DNA from: an uncultured Bacteroidales bacterium
GTDB lineage: Bacteria > Bacteroidota > Bacteroidia > Bacteroidales > UBA4417
DNA: 43,607 bases
Direction of reading: 5' to 3'
NCBI GenBank assembly: GCA_937965665.1
Contig: CALCJE010000403.1
Location: forward strand, 1 to 43,607
Position 1 is the first letter of the stretch, and each line of letters starts with the position of its first letter. Positions 1-7,375 of this stretch are shown in pieces. A model generated the notes under the pieces. It saw only the letters and a program-made list of their open reading frames with translations, made no database searches and was not told the origin of the DNA. Position numbers and translations under genes: made by a program.

Positions 1-108
1 ATTAACGAACGCTATGCCGGCTGCAGTCAGATGCGCAGCGATCTCAAGCCAATCCTTCTCTCCTTTACGTTTCCCGGCATTGGGATTTACAATTACAAAC
101 CATTCCAT
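1..108 (-). CDS. Diacylglycerol/lipid kinase family protein, N-terminal fragment
   Basis: This minus-strand reading frame starts at an ATG at 108 and runs off the left edge after 36 codons. Its first residues read MEWFVIVNPNAGKRKG, followed by a helix-like stretch ending GIAFVN. The opening strand plus the NPNAGxxKG loop is the nucleotide-binding start of the DAGK catalytic domain found in YegS/BmrU-type lipid kinases, which phosphorylate diacylglycerol or related lipids at the inner membrane. Only about a tenth of the usual roughly 300 residues is present, so substrate and completeness cannot be judged. The preceding minus-strand gene, a MATE exporter, ends 235 bp upstream, with a heptamer repeat between them, so the two may be separate transcription units. 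No clear -7 box was seen directly ahead of the start. Confidence 0.72.
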   Translation of the reverse strand, partial: MEWFVIVNPNAGKRKGEKDWLEIAAHLTAAGIAFVN

Positions 109-343
109 GTTGCTATTTTAGGACTAAAAACCAGTTTATGGAAGCCGAAAGATATGAATAAAATAAATAAGCTAATAAAAGACGTTGTCGGGCATTATTC
201 TTTCCATGCTTCAACACTTGCTGTGATTTCGATCCGCCTGAGGCAAATATCTAACACTTTCTTTCATTATTCATTATTCATTATTCATTATTCATTATTC
301 ACTCTTCTCCAACTCTCCCACTCGCCCCGTCCGACTCATCCTT
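109..343. other. Intergenic region with heptamer array
   Basis: This 235-bp gap separates the MATE gene from the lipid kinase gene. It holds a heptamer tandem array (263-304, listed separately) and otherwise AT-rich sequence. A long plus-strand open frame crosses it, but its translation is low-complexity where it crosses the repeat and it overlaps both real neighbours, so I do not call a gene. Confidence 0.6.
263..304. repeat. Heptamer tandem repeat (TTCATTA)5-TTCACTC
   Basis: Five exact head-to-tail copies of TTCATTA occupy 263-297 and are followed by one TTCACTC unit at 298-304. The variant unit TTCACTC is the same heptamer that is tandemly repeated at 7471-7496, and a third form (ATTCACT) is repeated at 7580-7602, so this is a family of related 7-bp units rather than one chance microsatellite. 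Confidence 0.9.
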
Positions 344-1678
344 TCAAATCATCCGTCCCTGCCATTTCCCGAATTTAAGGTAAATCCACGACAGCGTTCC
401 CAGCACAATTGAATACAAATACTCGCACAGCCATACCATTTCAATGGGTTGCCGAAGTTTTACAGCCAGCAGCCAGGCAAAAGCCAGGTAAAGTGTGAGT
501 GTAATTACTTCCATAGCCAGGCCTGTACGGGTGTTGCCGGTACCCAATACTCCATTAAAAAGAACAATGGTTGCCGAGAAAAGAAATACGGCACCAAGTA
601 TAACAAAATACGACGCAACCGATGCCTGCTGCAAAACAGGATCGTTGGTATAAATGGATATCATGAACCCCGGAACAAATGTTGCCAGTACAGAAATAAT
701 CAGCATGATCAGCATGCTCACAAGGAGAATCTTCTTCACAATAGGAATCACCTGTTTCGAATATCCTGCGCCTATGGCATTACTTACAATGCTGCTCGTA
801 GCCGAGCTCATTGCCCAGGCAGGAATCATCAGCAGCATATAAATACTCCTGATAATATTTGCAACGGCCAGCGAGGTTTCACCCATTTTTTCGATGAGCA
901 GAAAAAAACCAAACCAAACAGCATGCGACAGCACAAACTGTATCATGATATACAGCGAAACATCAAGCGTGCTTTTGATGATGCCGAAATCGGGCCTGGC
1001 AAACCTGAACAGGTTATATTTGGCCAGGTGCGCCTTTCGGGCTGTGATGGCAAAAAAGAATAAAAGGGCGCATGCTTCCGAAATTGACGAGGCAAGCGCA
1101 GCCCCGGCAATACCCATTTCGGGGAAACCCAGTTTCCCGAAAATCATTCCATAATCGAGAATAACATTAAGCCCGGCCATGATGGCAGCACTTATGCTAA
1201 TGTATTTGGTAAAAGCAATTCCCGTGTAAAAGGATCGGAACAATAAGGTTGCAGAAGCGAAAAACAAACCGAAAATGCGGTATTTCAAAAACACCGTACT
1301 GGCCTGAAAAACAGCTTCAGAAGCAATAAAAGGCTTCAGCATATGTTCACCTAGGAATACCACAAGCCCGGTAATCACCAGGGTCATAGCTCCCAGGAAA
1401 TAAAATCCGTTATCGAAAATAGTGCCAATGGAAGCATATTCTGTTTCGCCGTGCCTGCGGGCAATCAGAATTTGAACGCCGGTTGTGAAGCCATAAGCGA
1501 CCATAAAAAGGGTGATGTAAAACAGTCCGCCGATGGCAGCAGCGCCCAACTCAACGGCTCCTACATGCCCCAGGAAGGCGGTGTCGGTAACGCTTACAAA
1601 ATTCTGGGCCACCAGGCTGATCATGATGGGCCAGGAAATATCCCAGATTTTTTTTATAGATGTATTGTTATGCGGCAT
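344..1678 (-). CDS. MATE family efflux transporter
   Basis: The 444-residue protein has the size and about twelve hydrophobic segments expected of MATE exporters, which expel cationic drugs or metabolites across the inner membrane using a Na+ or H+ gradient. The N-terminus (WDISWPIMISLVAQNFVSVTDTAFLGHVG, split here as WDISWPIM / SLVAQNF / TDTAFLGHVG) is the classic MatE start, and a second half-repeat begins around residue 220. The ATG at 1678 gives a full-length N-terminus with no room for an upstream start that improves the match. It belongs to the minus-strand series with pth, which lies 102 bp upstream; no consensus -7 box was seen in that gap. Substrate cannot be inferred. Confidence 0.92.
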   Translation of the reverse strand: MPHNNTSIKKIWDISWPIMISLVAQNFVSVTDTAFLGHVGAVELGAAAIGGLFYITLFMVAYGFTTGVQILIARRHGETEYASIGTIFDNGFYFLGAMTLVITGLVVFLGEHMLKPFIASEAVFQASTVFLKYRIFGLFFASATLLFRSFYTGIAFTKYISISAAIMAGLNVILDYGMIFGKLGFPEMGIAGAALASSISEACALLFFFAITARKAHLAKYNLFRFARPDFGIIKSTLDVSLYIMIQFVLSHAVWFGFFLLIEKMGETSLAVANIIRSIYMLLMIPAWAMSSATSSIVSNAIGAGYSKQVIPIVKKILLVSMLIMLIISVLATFVPGFMISIYTNDPVLQQASVASYFVILGAVFLFSATIVLFNGVLGTGNTRTGLAMEVITLTLYLAFAWLLAVKLRQPIEMVWLCEYLYSIVLGTLSWIYLKFGKWQGRMI

Positions 1679-1780
1679 GAAATAATGTGATTGTGAAAAA
1701 GAAATCCGCCAGGGAATTCCTGTATCGTAAGTATTGAAATTTCTAATCTGGGGAAAATGGTTTTTATGAAAACAAACGGA

Positions 1781-2347
1781 TCACTTGTTATTAAAATCCG
1801 ACATGGTTTTGGCAGCCCCGGCCAGCACAAAACTTTTTACGATTGAAACGGCGGTTTCAATGCGCGGTATAAGGATTTTCTCCTCTTTTGTCGACCAGCG
1901 GCCCAGCACATAATCCACCTGGAAACCCCGGGCATAATCCTTTCCTATTCCAAACCTGAGCCTTGCCCAGTCGGTGATTAAAAGTGTTTCGATAATATGG
2001 TTCAAACCATTGTGGCTGCCACCGCTGCCTTTGGTACGCAAACGCAAAACGCCCAGGTCGAGATCAACATCGTCGGTAATTACCAGTATGTTTTCGGGAG
2101 GAATTTTCTCTTTATCCATCCAGTATTTCAACGCTTTGCCACTCAGGTTCATGTAAGTGGTTGGCTTCAGAATGATAAGCAATTTGTTTTTCAGCCTGCC
2201 TTCGGCTTTATAAGCATGCCTTTCAATTTCAAACTTTACACCAAGATCTTGCGCCAATGCATCTGCTACAATAAACCCGATATTATGCCGGGTGTTAGCA
2301 TACTCCTCGCCTATATTGCCCAGTCCTACTATTAAATATTTGTCCAT
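1781..2347 (-). CDS. pth: Peptidyl-tRNA hydrolase
   Basis: This 188-residue cytoplasmic enzyme cleaves the ester bond of peptidyl-tRNAs released from stalled ribosomes, recycling tRNA. The start MDKYLIVGLGNIGEEYANTRHNIGF carries the family signature, with Asn11 and the catalytic His21 matching the Asn10/His20 pair of the E. coli enzyme. The TDDVDLDLG segment holds the conserved Asp (about residue 92), and GSGGSHNGLNHI follows as expected. Length is normal for the bacterial family. A TAACTTTG -7 box lies at 2373-2366, about 19 bp before the start codon, so the gene probably has its own promoter. The downstream neighbour is the MATE exporter. Confidence 0.97.
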   Translation of the reverse strand: MDKYLIVGLGNIGEEYANTRHNIGFIVADALAQDLGVKFEIERHAYKAEGRLKNKLLIILKPTTYMNLSGKALKYWMDKEKIPPENILVITDDVDLDLGVLRLRTKGSGGSHNGLNHIIETLLITDWARLRFGIGKDYARGFQVDYVLGRWSTKEEKILIPRIETAVSIVKSFVLAGAAKTMSDFNNK

Positions 2348-2365
2348 TCTCAGTTTTTAAGGGTG

Positions 2366-2373
2366 CAAAGTTA
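2366..2373 (-). promoter_or_regulatory. Putative -7 box (TAACTTTG) of pth
   Basis: The minus strand reads TAACTTTG, matching the Bacteroidota TAnnTTTG consensus, 19-26 bp upstream of the pth ATG. No clean TTG was found at the usual -33 distance, so support rests on the -7 match and position. Confidence 0.5.
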
Positions 2374-2522
2374 TTGCTTGTTGCGGAAATGATTGACGTG
2401 TAAATATCAAATCATGAAAAATAGAACAGCTGCACAAGCGAACATCCGATATAGAACAACAGAAAGCGTGCACGCCTATAAGCCTGAAACATTGAAACAC
2501 TCAAACTTCTATGCCTCTCAGA

Positions 2523-3317
2523 TCACTTGTCTATCTCAAACCTGTCCCAATCCATGCCCACCATAAATCCCTTACGGAAATCAGCTAGCTGGTCATAACT
2601 CAGGTTGCACGATTCAATGCCTTCCTTATTGGCTTCCATTTCAAAAATATGCTTTCCTTTAAAGTCGATTACCGTCGACTCGCCCTGGTGGTTTGTTCCT
2701 TTACCATCAATACCCACGCGGTTTACAGCAATTACATAGCACTGGTTTTCGATGGCACGGGCAATAAGCAACTGCCGGTAAGCATAGCTGCGGGCGGCAG
2801 GCCAGTTGGCCATGTACAAAAGCAAATCGTACTCGTACACACCGTTATTCCAGGTGTTTTTACTCCATACGGGGAATCTCAGGTCGTAGCATACCAGCGG
2901 ACAGATTTTCCAGCCCAGCAGTTCGACAACCAATTTCTGTTTGCCCTGCGAAAATTGTTCGTGCTCGTTGCCCGGGTGAAACAAATGCCGCTTATCATAA
3001 ATGTTATAACTTCCAGTGGGCTCCATCCACACCAGCCGGTTGTAATAGTTTCCATTCTCAACAATTACAAGGCTGCCTGTAATCACGGCATTCAGTTTCG
3101 AGGCTTGCCCGGCCATCCAGGCTACAGTCGGCCCCTTCATGTCTTCGGCCAGCGAACGCTGATCGACCACAAAACCGGTATTGAACATTTCAGGCAACAC
3201 CACCAGGTCGGTTTTGCGATCAATGTGTTGAAAGAAATCTTCAAATTTCAGCAGGTTGCTTTTTTTATCCTCCCAAACCAGGTCGGGCTGGATAAGGGTT
3301 ACGTTTAGATCGTACAT
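2523..3317 (-). CDS. Nitrilase-superfamily omega-amidase
   Basis: The 264-residue protein is a carbon-nitrogen hydrolase with the Glu-Lys-Cys triad visible as E43 (VLPEMFNTGF), K109 (IYDKRHLF) and C143 (PLVCYDLRFPVW). Those flanking motifs are typical of the YafV/MtnU omega-amidases, which hydrolyse the amide of alpha-ketoglutaramate or alpha-ketosuccinamate formed when glutamine or asparagine is the amino donor in a transamination. Its start overlaps the end of the upstream aminotransferase gene by 13 bp, a strong sign of translational coupling. This matches the known mtnE/mtnU-style pairing of a glutamine-using transaminase with its omega-amidase. It acts in the cytoplasm. The exact physiological amide is inferred from the pairing, not shown by the sequence. 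Confidence 0.9.
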   Translation of the reverse strand: MYDLNVTLIQPDLVWEDKKSNLLKFEDFFQHIDRKTDLVVLPEMFNTGFVVDQRSLAEDMKGPTVAWMAGQASKLNAVITGSLVIVENGNYYNRLVWMEPTGSYNIYDKRHLFHPGNEHEQFSQGKQKLVVELLGWKICPLVCYDLRFPVWSKNTWNNGVYEYDLLLYMANWPAARSYAYRQLLIARAIENQCYVIAVNRVGIDGKGTNHQGESTVIDFKGKHIFEMEANKEGIESCNLSYDQLADFRKGFMVGMDWDRFEIDK

Positions 3318-4459
3318 AATATTTCGGCTGCTTTAACCAGGGTTTCTTCCGTTTTGGCAAAACAAAAACGCAATACATGATTGTCCTGTTTATCGTGGTA
3401 AAACGGCGAAACAGGAACTGATGCTACACCAAATTCCCGTGTGATGCGTGTTGCAAAATCCAGCTCCTTTTCATCGGAAATAGCGCTGTAGTCGAGCAAC
3501 TGGAAATAGGTTCCGTACGACGGAATAATTTTGAACCTCGAATTTTTCACCAGGCCCGCGAACAAATCGCGCTTCTGCTGGTAAAAAGCAGGAAGTTGTG
3601 TGTAATTTTCCTTTTTGTTCAGGAATTCGGCCACGGCATGCTGTATGGGTGTATTGGAGGCAAAAACTACAAACTGGTGCACTTTCCGCACTTCGGCCAT
3701 TAATACAGCCGGGGCCAGGATAAAGCCCGTTTTCCACCCTGTGGTATGAAATGTTTTACCGAAAGAGCCAATTACAAAACTTCGTGAAGCCAGCTCCGGG
3801 TAATAACAAACACTTTCGTGCCTGAGTCCGTCAAAAATTAGATGTTCGTACACTTCATCGCTCATCACAACTATATTTGTGTTGCGGGTTATACGATCCA
3901 GTTCTTTCAGATCATGGGCCGAAAGCACACTTCCGGTAGGATTGTGCGGAGTGTTAATCATGATGAGTTTGGTGCGGCTATTGATCAGGCTTTCAATCTC
4001 CGGCCAGTTAATGGTATATGAAGGGACCTGCAACGACGAATAGCGCACAATACCACCGCTCAGTTCAACAGCAGGAGCATAACTATCGTATGCCGGCTCA
4101 ATGATGATGGCTTCGTCGCCCGGATGTATCATGGCAGTAATAACGCAAAAAATAGCCTCGGTAGCTCCGGCGGTTACTGTTACTTCCGTTTGCGGATCGT
4201 AAGTAATTCCAAATGTATCAAACGCTTTGGCAGCAATAGCTTCGCGAAGCGCCGGCACACCCGGCATAGGCGCATATTGGTTAAAACCCTTGTGCATATA
4301 TTTATTTACCAGTTCAATCAAATCTTCCGATATCGGGAAATCGGGGAAGCCCTGCGAGAGATTTATAGCGCCTACCTCATTGGCAAGGCCCGACATTACT
4401 GCGAATATGGAGGTACCGGCATGAGGAAGCCTGGAAGATACTTTTCCTGTAAAATTCAT
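3305..4459 (-). CDS. Methionine/kynurenine-type PLP aminotransferase
   Basis: The 384-residue protein is a fold-type I class I/II aminotransferase. Visible landmarks are NLSQGFPDFP near the start, the NPTG loop at 173-176, D201 in MSDEVYEHLIFDG, and the PLP-binding K235 in GSFGKTFHTTGWKTGF. The QGFPDF and FGKTFHTTGWK motifs are those of the YbdL/kynurenine aminotransferase subgroup, which accepts methionine, glutamine and aromatic amino acids. It overlaps the downstream omega-amidase gene, so a glutamine-driven conversion of a 2-keto acid (for example the methionine keto acid) is likely. A TACCTTTG box lies 21-28 bp ahead of the start. The divergent neighbour reduces free methionine sulfoxide, which supports a methionine theme. 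Substrate preference is inferred. Confidence 0.9.
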   Translation of the reverse strand: MNFTGKVSSRLPHAGTSIFAVMSGLANEVGAINLSQGFPDFPISEDLIELVNKYMHKGFNQYAPMPGVPALREAIAAKAFDTFGITYDPQTEVTVTAGATEAIFCVITAMIHPGDEAIIIEPAYDSYAPAVELSGGIVRYSSLQVPSYTINWPEIESLINSRTKLIMINTPHNPTGSVLSAHDLKELDRITRNTNIVVMSDEVYEHLIFDGLRHESVCYYPELASRSFVIGSFGKTFHTTGWKTGFILAPAVLMAEVRKVHQFVVFASNTPIQHAVAEFLNKKENYTQLPAFYQQKRDLFAGLVKNSRFKIIPSYGTYFQLLDYSAISDEKELDFATRITREFGVASVPVSPFYHDKQDNHVLRFCFAKTEETLVKAAEILCTI

Positions 4460-4479
4460 GGGTCAAAGTTTTGATGGGT

Positions 4480-4487
4480 CAAAGGTA
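4480..4487 (-). promoter_or_regulatory. -7 box (TACCTTTG) of the aminotransferase-amidase operon
   Basis: TACCTTTG on the minus strand matches TAnnTTTG exactly and lies 21 bp ahead of the aminotransferase ATG. A TTG on the same strand at 4511-4509 is 21 bp further upstream, a fitting -33 element for Bacteroidota promoters. Confidence 0.7.
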
Positions 4488-4629
4488 ATAGTTTTTGAAA
4501 GTTGGCTGCAATGTATTGAATTCTGATTTCGGCACAATGTGAAAAAACAGCACAAAACCATTTGCGTACTGGGGTTGTTTAGAATTATTGTTTTCAGATT
4601 GTTATCATTAGAATTCAAATTAATCTTTG

Positions 4630-4637
4630 TACCTTTG
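4630..4637 (+). promoter_or_regulatory. -7 box (TACCTTTG) of the fRMsr gene
   Basis: The plus strand carries TACCTTTG 17 bp upstream of the ATG at 4655. It is the same octamer as the divergent promoter at 4487-4480, so the 195-bp gap is a back-to-back promoter region. The nearest upstream TTG (4599-4601) is 28 bp away, longer than usual. Confidence 0.6.
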
Positions 4638-4654
4638 GCGGCTATTTTTCGAGC

Positions 4655-5116
4655 ATGGACGTATTAAAGAAAGAAGGCCGTTATCAACGCATTATCGGCC
4701 AGCTGGAGGGTTTATTAACCAAAACCAGCGATCCGGTTGCCCGTATGGCTACAATTGCTGCCGTTTTAAGCCATAAGTTCGATTATTTTTTCTGGTGTGG
4801 ATTTTACATGGTACACCCCGACAGGCTCATAGTGGGTCCATACCAAGGTCCGGTTGCATGCCAGGTACTGCAGGGAACAGGTGTTTGCCTGGCAGCAGTT
4901 ACACAAAATAAAAGCATAGTGGTTCCTGATGTACATCAATTCCCGGGACACATAGCCTGCGATTCGCGTTCCAACTCCGAAATTGTGGTTCCGGTGCGCA
5001 CCACCACCGGCCAGATTATGGCTGTACTCGATGTCGACAGTGCATCATTCAACTCTTTTGATGAAACCGATCGTATCTGGCTCGAAAAAATCACGGCTAT
5101 GGTATATCCGGCTTAA
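4655..5116 (+). CDS. Free methionine-R-sulfoxide reductase (GAF fold)
   Basis: This 153-residue GAF-domain protein matches fRMsr (YebR type), a cytoplasmic enzyme that reduces free L-methionine-R-sulfoxide using a cysteine relay and thioredoxin. The three family cysteines are present: C69 (GPYQGPVACQ), C78 (TGVC) and C102 (FPGHIACDSRSNSEIVVPV in two halves, with ACD as the catalytic site). The 24-residue C78-C102 spacing equals that of the E. coli enzyme; the C69-C78 spacing is one residue shorter than the ten I recall. The N-terminal half contains the FFWCGFYMV strand typical of the family. It is followed 26 bp later by a membrane protein gene, probably cotranscribed, and is divergent from the aminotransferase/amidase pair. 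Confidence 0.93.
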   Translation: MDVLKKEGRYQRIIGQLEGLLTKTSDPVARMATIAAVLSHKFDYFFWCGFYMVHPDRLIVGPYQGPVACQVLQGTGVCLAAVTQNKSIVVPDVHQFPGHIACDSRSNSEIVVPVRTTTGQIMAVLDVDSASFNSFDETDRIWLEKITAMVYPA

Positions 5117-5142
5117 TTCAATCCCCGATAAATAGTTTCCCG

Positions 5143-5706
5143 ATGAATAACTTTGAAATAGTAATCCTGGCGCTGGCATTGGTTTTCAACTCATGGAATG
5201 CGTATGTAAAAGCAGGACTCTTACTTTCAAAGGAACCCATAGTCCGCAGGTTGTACACTTCTGGCATAACTTTCCTGATGGAGTTTTTAATGGCCGGAAC
5301 CGGAATCTGGGCAGGTTTTAAAACGGCCAGTTCAGAAATGAGAACGAATATACTTATCAGCCTGAGCATTATGCTGGTAGTCGGGCTTAAAGTACTTTTT
5401 ACGGTAATCAGGGCCCAAACGCAGGAAAATGAACAGGAATATTCAGAAGATAAGCGAACCTTTTTTGCCGCCCTGCTCGAAGGGGTTATTCCTTTGTTTA
5501 TTGGTATTTCAATCGGACTGCTTTCGTTGCAACCATACCTGCACTGGTTATTAATAGGTTTGTTCCTGTTGTTGGGGATTATTACCGGCCAGGTTGCAGC
5601 TATTCAGAAAAAGGATAATGCTTTTAATTTCAAAGTTGAGTTTATTGCAGGATTTCTTTTTATCGCAGCAGCCATCAAACTGGCACTCAACATCACAGGA
5701 TTCTGA
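5143..5706 (+). CDS. Six-TM membrane protein, MntP/DUF204-like but lacking key Asp
   Basis: The 187-residue protein has six predicted membrane segments: roughly residues 3-22, 36-59, 68-88, 108-130, 135-152 and 164-184. Length, topology and several patterns (ALAL near residue 10, GISIGLLSL at about 120, GFLFIAAAIKLAL at the end) resemble the MntP manganese exporter family. However, the first-helix Asp normally in an ALALSMDAF-type motif is replaced here by FNSWNAY, and I see no Asp in the matching position of the second half (LLEGVIPLFIGISIGLL). If it is a relative, it is probably not a classical Mn2+ exporter. It lies 26 bp after the fRMsr gene and likely shares its transcript. The family assignment is by pattern only. 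Confidence 0.55.
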   Translation: MNNFEIVILALALVFNSWNAYVKAGLLLSKEPIVRRLYTSGITFLMEFLMAGTGIWAGFKTASSEMRTNILISLSIMLVVGLKVLFTVIRAQTQENEQEYSEDKRTFFAALLEGVIPLFIGISIGLLSLQPYLHWLLIGLFLLLGIITGQVAAIQKKDNAFNFKVEFIAGFLFIAAAIKLALNITGF

Positions 5707-5760
5707 CAGACATTTTACGCTTTCCCAATTCAAAACTTTTATAAACACTTAATTGTAAAA

Positions 5761-6828
5761 ATGAAAAAAACTTTACTTCTTCTGCTTTTAACCGTTTTAT
5801 TAGTAACTACAAAAGCGCAACCACCTGCAAATTATTACAGTACAGCAACCGGAAAAATTGGCACTGAATTACAGCAGGCCTTGCATGATATAATCGATAA
5901 CCACACCTCTGTGTCGTACGATCAATTATGGACAAGCTTTAAAACCACTGATAAAAAAGCAAATGGTAAAGTTTGGGATATGTACTCCGACATACCAGGT
6001 GGAACACCTCCCTATGAGTTTACATTTGGAACCGAACAATGTGGCAGCTACAGTGGAGAAGGTAGCTGTTACAACCGCGAACACTCATGGCCTAAAAGCT
6101 GGTTTAGTGACAAAACACCCATGTACAGTGATTTATTTCACCTGGTTCCTACAGATGGATATGTGAATAACAGGCGAGGAAATTACCCGTTTGGCGATGT
6201 TGCATCAGCCACCTGGACCTCAAAAAACGGATCTAAAGTAGGATATTGCACAACGCCGGGATATTCGGGAATTGCATTTGAGCCCATTGATGAATACAAA
6301 GGAGATTTTGCCAGGAATTATTTTTATATGGCAACACGTTATTATAAAGAAGACAATGGATGGGCCGGCAGTGCTATGGTAACAGGATCGCAATTTAAAC
6401 CCTGGGCCAGGGATATGCTGTTAATCTGGGCAGAGCGTGATCCGGTTTCGGAAAAAGAAATTGCACGAAATAATGCTGTGTACGCCATACAGCATAACCG
6501 CAATCCTTTTATTGATCATCCCGAATATGCCAATATGATATGGGGCACCAATACCGGAATTTCTGACGAACAGTCGCAGGTAGCGCTGCAGGTGTATCCA
6601 AATCCGGCTTCTGAAAATTGTACCATAACTTTGCCCCCTGAATTTACCCAACAAAATAATTCTTTTGTTGTTTATTCCTCTACCGGGCTTCCTGTAGCTG
6701 CAGCTGTTACCATTACCGGCGATAAAGCAACCCTGAACCTGGAGCGCTTGCCTGCCGGATTTTACCTGGTAAAACTGTCATTAACCGATTTTCATACCAC
6801 ATACCAGGCCCGTATTATTAAAAAATAG
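5761..6828 (+). CDS. Secreted endonuclease I family nuclease with T9SS sorting tail
   Basis: The 355-residue protein begins with a signal peptide (MKKTLLLLLLTVLLVTTKA, cleavage near residue 19). Its core is an EndA/Vvn-type endonuclease I: CYNREHSWPKSWF with the general-base H108, and FHLVPTDGYVNNRRGNYPFG (split as FHLVPTDGY and NNRRGNYPFG) carrying the Mg2+-binding Asn/Arg cluster at 136-139. These beta-beta-alpha-Me enzymes cut DNA and RNA without sequence specificity. From about residue 278 the tail reads LQVYPNPASEN and ends GFYLVKL..., a type A C-terminal domain for type IX secretion, so the nuclease should be exported across the outer membrane and perhaps anchored on the surface. Likely role: scavenging extracellular nucleic acid. 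It is 54 bp from the upstream gene; no clear -7 box was seen. Confidence 0.93.
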   Translation: MKKTLLLLLLTVLLVTTKAQPPANYYSTATGKIGTELQQALHDIIDNHTSVSYDQLWTSFKTTDKKANGKVWDMYSDIPGGTPPYEFTFGTEQCGSYSGEGSCYNREHSWPKSWFSDKTPMYSDLFHLVPTDGYVNNRRGNYPFGDVASATWTSKNGSKVGYCTTPGYSGIAFEPIDEYKGDFARNYFYMATRYYKEDNGWAGSAMVTGSQFKPWARDMLLIWAERDPVSEKEIARNNAVYAIQHNRNPFIDHPEYANMIWGTNTGISDEQSQVALQVYPNPASENCTITLPPEFTQQNNSFVVYSSTGLPVAAAVTITGDKATLNLERLPAGFYLVKLSLTDFHTTYQARIIKK

Positions 6829-6836
6829 GTTCCGCG

Positions 6837-6869
6837 GTTCCGGGGCATCCGGCAAACTTTAACCGGAAC
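6837..6869. other. Inverted repeat GTTCCGG...CCGGAAC between endonuclease and queD
   Basis: Seven-base arms at 6837-6843 and 6863-6869 enclose a 19-base loop just after the endonuclease stop codon. There is no following T-run, so it is not a canonical terminator; it may be a 3'-end protecting hairpin or part of the queD leader. Confidence 0.4.
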
Positions 6870-6928
6870 GATAAAACCCAGAGGCGTGCATTTTTAACAA
6901 TTTATACGTCAGCTAAAAACAATCATCC

Positions 6929-7375
6929 TTGCAAACCATACGACTTACAAAAGAGTTTAAATTTGAAATGGCCCATGCCCTGAAAGGCTACGACGGCCTT
7001 TGCCGCAATATTCACGGGCATTCATACGAATTGCTGGTAACCATAACAGGCATGCCAATTCCCGATACATCGTCTGCCAAGTTAGGCATGGTGATGGATT
7101 TTGGAGATCTGAAGAAAATAGTACGTAAAAATATTGTTGATGAATTTGATCATGCGCTGGTCCTGAATCGCGAATCAGCCAATGAATATACCATTGAAGG
7201 CGAAATGTTCGGTCGGACCATATTGGTAGATTACCAGCCAACCAGCGAAAATATGCTCATAGATTTTGCAGCAAGGTTAAAAAGCGAGTTACCAGAAAAC
7301 GTTAAACTTCATCATTTGCTGCTCCGCGAAACCGTTACTTCGTATGCCGAATGGTATGCGGAGGATAATGAATAA
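6929..7375 (+). CDS. queD: 6-carboxytetrahydropterin synthase
   Basis: The 148-residue protein belongs to the PTPS/QueD family, converting dihydroneopterin triphosphate to 6-carboxytetrahydropterin in queuosine precursor (preQ0) synthesis. Zinc ligands H16, H29 and H31 are visible in EMAHALKG and NIHGHSYEL, with the catalytic C25 in DGLCRNIHGH. The catalytic His lies in EFDHALVLN and the substrate-binding Glu in RETVTSYAEW. The frame has a TAA at 6914-6916 and no ATG before codon 14, which is too late because it would remove the first strand; TTG at 6929 is therefore the best start. A central segment around residues 62-90 (ANEYTIEGEMFGRTILV) is longer than in minimal QueD proteins. No other queuosine genes are in the window. 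Confidence 0.9.
   Translation: MQTIRLTKEFKFEMAHALKGYDGLCRNIHGHSYELLVTITGMPIPDTSSAKLGMVMDFGDLKKIVRKNIVDEFDHALVLNRESANEYTIEGEMFGRTILVDYQPTSENMLIDFAARLKSELPENVKLHHLLLRETVTSYAEWYAEDNE

Noticed and set aside
31..378. Plus-strand open frame of 115 codons at the left end
   Set aside because: It runs antisense over the clear DAGK-type start on the minus strand, crosses the heptamer array and ends inside the MATE gene; its translation resembles no family.
449..1063. Plus-strand frame of 204 codons inside the MATE gene
   Set aside because: Antisense shadow of a clear 12-helix MATE protein; its product is rich in Asn, His and Arg with no domain pattern.
2649..3308. Plus-strand frame of 219 codons antisense to the omega-amidase
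   Set aside because: The minus-strand protein has a full catalytic triad and family motifs; the antisense frame has none.
6829..6928. preQ1 riboswitch ahead of queD
   Set aside because: The leader has a hairpin, but I cannot find the short H-type pseudoknot with the A-rich tail of the preQ1-I class, so the claim would rest only on the downstream gene.
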